In this document: positions 5,411 to 5,761 of the stretch, in pieces
Layout of the letters: each line of letters opens with the position of its first letter
How positions within the stretch are numbered: position 1 is the first letter of the stretch
Source: Rubrobacter sp.
Lineage (GTDB): Bacteria > Actinomycetota > Rubrobacteria > Rubrobacterales > Rubrobacteraceae
Direction of reading: 5' to 3'
NCBI GenBank assembly: GCA_020253895.1
Contig: JADDKG010000359.1
Location: 1 to 5,761 of the forward strand
DNA length: 5,761 nucleotides
Notes under the pieces: generated by a model
Database searches by the model: none
What the model was told of the DNA's origin: nothing
What the model saw: the letters and a program-made list of their open reading frames with translations, nothing else
Position numbers and translations under genes: made by a program

Positions 5411-5761
5411 ATGGAGGGGAGGGTTGACGGAAGGCCTGAGATCCGGCCGGGGCTGTCGTACATGATCTGCGCGACGCCGCGCAGCGGGAGCACGCTTTTG
5501 TGCGAGGGACTGCGGGGGACCGGCATCGCCGGGCGTCCCGAGGAGCACTTCCAGATGCTGCAGGAGACGGGCCGTCCGCGGCGTCCTGGGGACTACTTCC
5601 AGCGCTCCAACGACCCGGGTGTCTGGGTGCTTCTCGACGACCCCGAGTTCGAGGACGTTTTCGGGGATGAGCGGCGTCCGGCCAACGAGCCGACCTGGGC
5701 GGAGGTGTGGGGGGTCTCCCGGTTCGAGGAGTTTCTGGACCGCACCCTTGCGGAGGCGACC
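5411..5761 (+). CDS. Stf0-type sulfotransferase, N-terminal 117 residues; gene runs off the window
   Basis: It is predicted to transfer the sulfuryl group from PAPS to an acceptor hydroxyl. The N-terminal strand and loop YMICATPRSGSTLL at 17-30 is the 5'-phosphosulfate-binding P-loop-like motif of sulfotransferases, with Arg24, Ser25, Gly26, Ser27 and Thr28. The following CEGLRGTGIAGRPEEHF at 31-47 matches the helix and G-x-P-E-x-F turn typical of the Stf0 family. That family includes mycobacterial trehalose sulfotransferase; the acceptor here is unknown. No stop codon occurs before the window end. Stf0 proteins are roughly 250 residues, so about half is missing. No signal peptide is seen, so it is probably cytoplasmic. 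The start is the ATG at 5411, set by the strong ribosome site. It is divergent from the sulfite oxidase gene, whose product yields sulfate, the PAPS precursor. Confidence 0.85.
   Translation, partial: MEGRVDGRPEIRPGLSYMICATPRSGSTLLCEGLRGTGIAGRPEEHFQMLQETGRPRRPGDYFQRSNDPGVWVLLDDPEFEDVFGDERRPANEPTWAEVWGVSRFEEFLDRTLAEAT

Noticed and set aside
5272..5526. Minus-strand open frame of 84 codons in the divergent region
   Set aside because: It overlaps the start of the sulfotransferase gene in antisense and covers the control region. I saw no supporting motif, so it is most likely chance.

Overview
The window looks like chromosomal DNA of a high-GC actinobacterium. GC-rich codon use, frequent GTG/TTG starts, a double-domain CysA2/Thermus-type sulfurtransferase, an Stf0-type sulfotransferase and thermophile-like proteins together suggest Rubrobacter or a close relative. 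That assignment comes from recognising the proteins, not from a search. No mobile element, tRNA, rRNA or CRISPR array was seen.

Layout. At the left edge a short, acidic protein of unknown function (3-362, +) meets a metallophosphoesterase (359-1174, -) tail to tail; the two stop codons share one CTAG. Everything else up to 5206 also lies on the minus strand. In transcription order it is a molybdenum sulfite oxidase-family enzyme (5206-4076), a thiosulfate sulfurtransferase (3984-3094), a degenerate SufU/IscU-like protein (3087-2674), argininosuccinate lyase argH (2617-1226) and the metallophosphoesterase. Gaps are 91, 6, 56 and 51 bases, so part or all of this could be co-transcribed. A candidate internal promoter lies just upstream of the sulfurtransferase. 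At the right edge a divergent Stf0-type sulfotransferase (5411 to beyond the window, +) is separated from the sulfite oxidase by an AT-rich control region of about 200 bases. That region carries a repeated GTATAC-centred motif.

How the genes may work together. The sulfurtransferase would move sulfane sulfur from thiosulfate (or 3-mercaptopyruvate) to a thiol acceptor, releasing sulfite when thiosulfate is the donor. The sulfite oxidase would convert sulfite to sulfate. The SufU-like protein is tightly coupled to the sulfurtransferase. It keeps only the first of the three cysteines of the Fe-S scaffold/SufU family, with Asp and Asn at the other two positions, so it cannot hold a classical cluster or zinc site. 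A single-cysteine sulfur acceptor or partner of the sulfurtransferase is a plausible role. This linkage is the most interesting part of the window. The sulfotransferase uses activated sulfate (PAPS), which extends the sulfur theme. argH and the metallophosphoesterase have no obvious link to it.

The sulfurtransferase gene also stands out in composition: about 52-57% GC in the 60-base lines counted, against about 67-72% in its neighbours, with many CTT, GTT, ATA and AGG codons. This suggests more recent acquisition.
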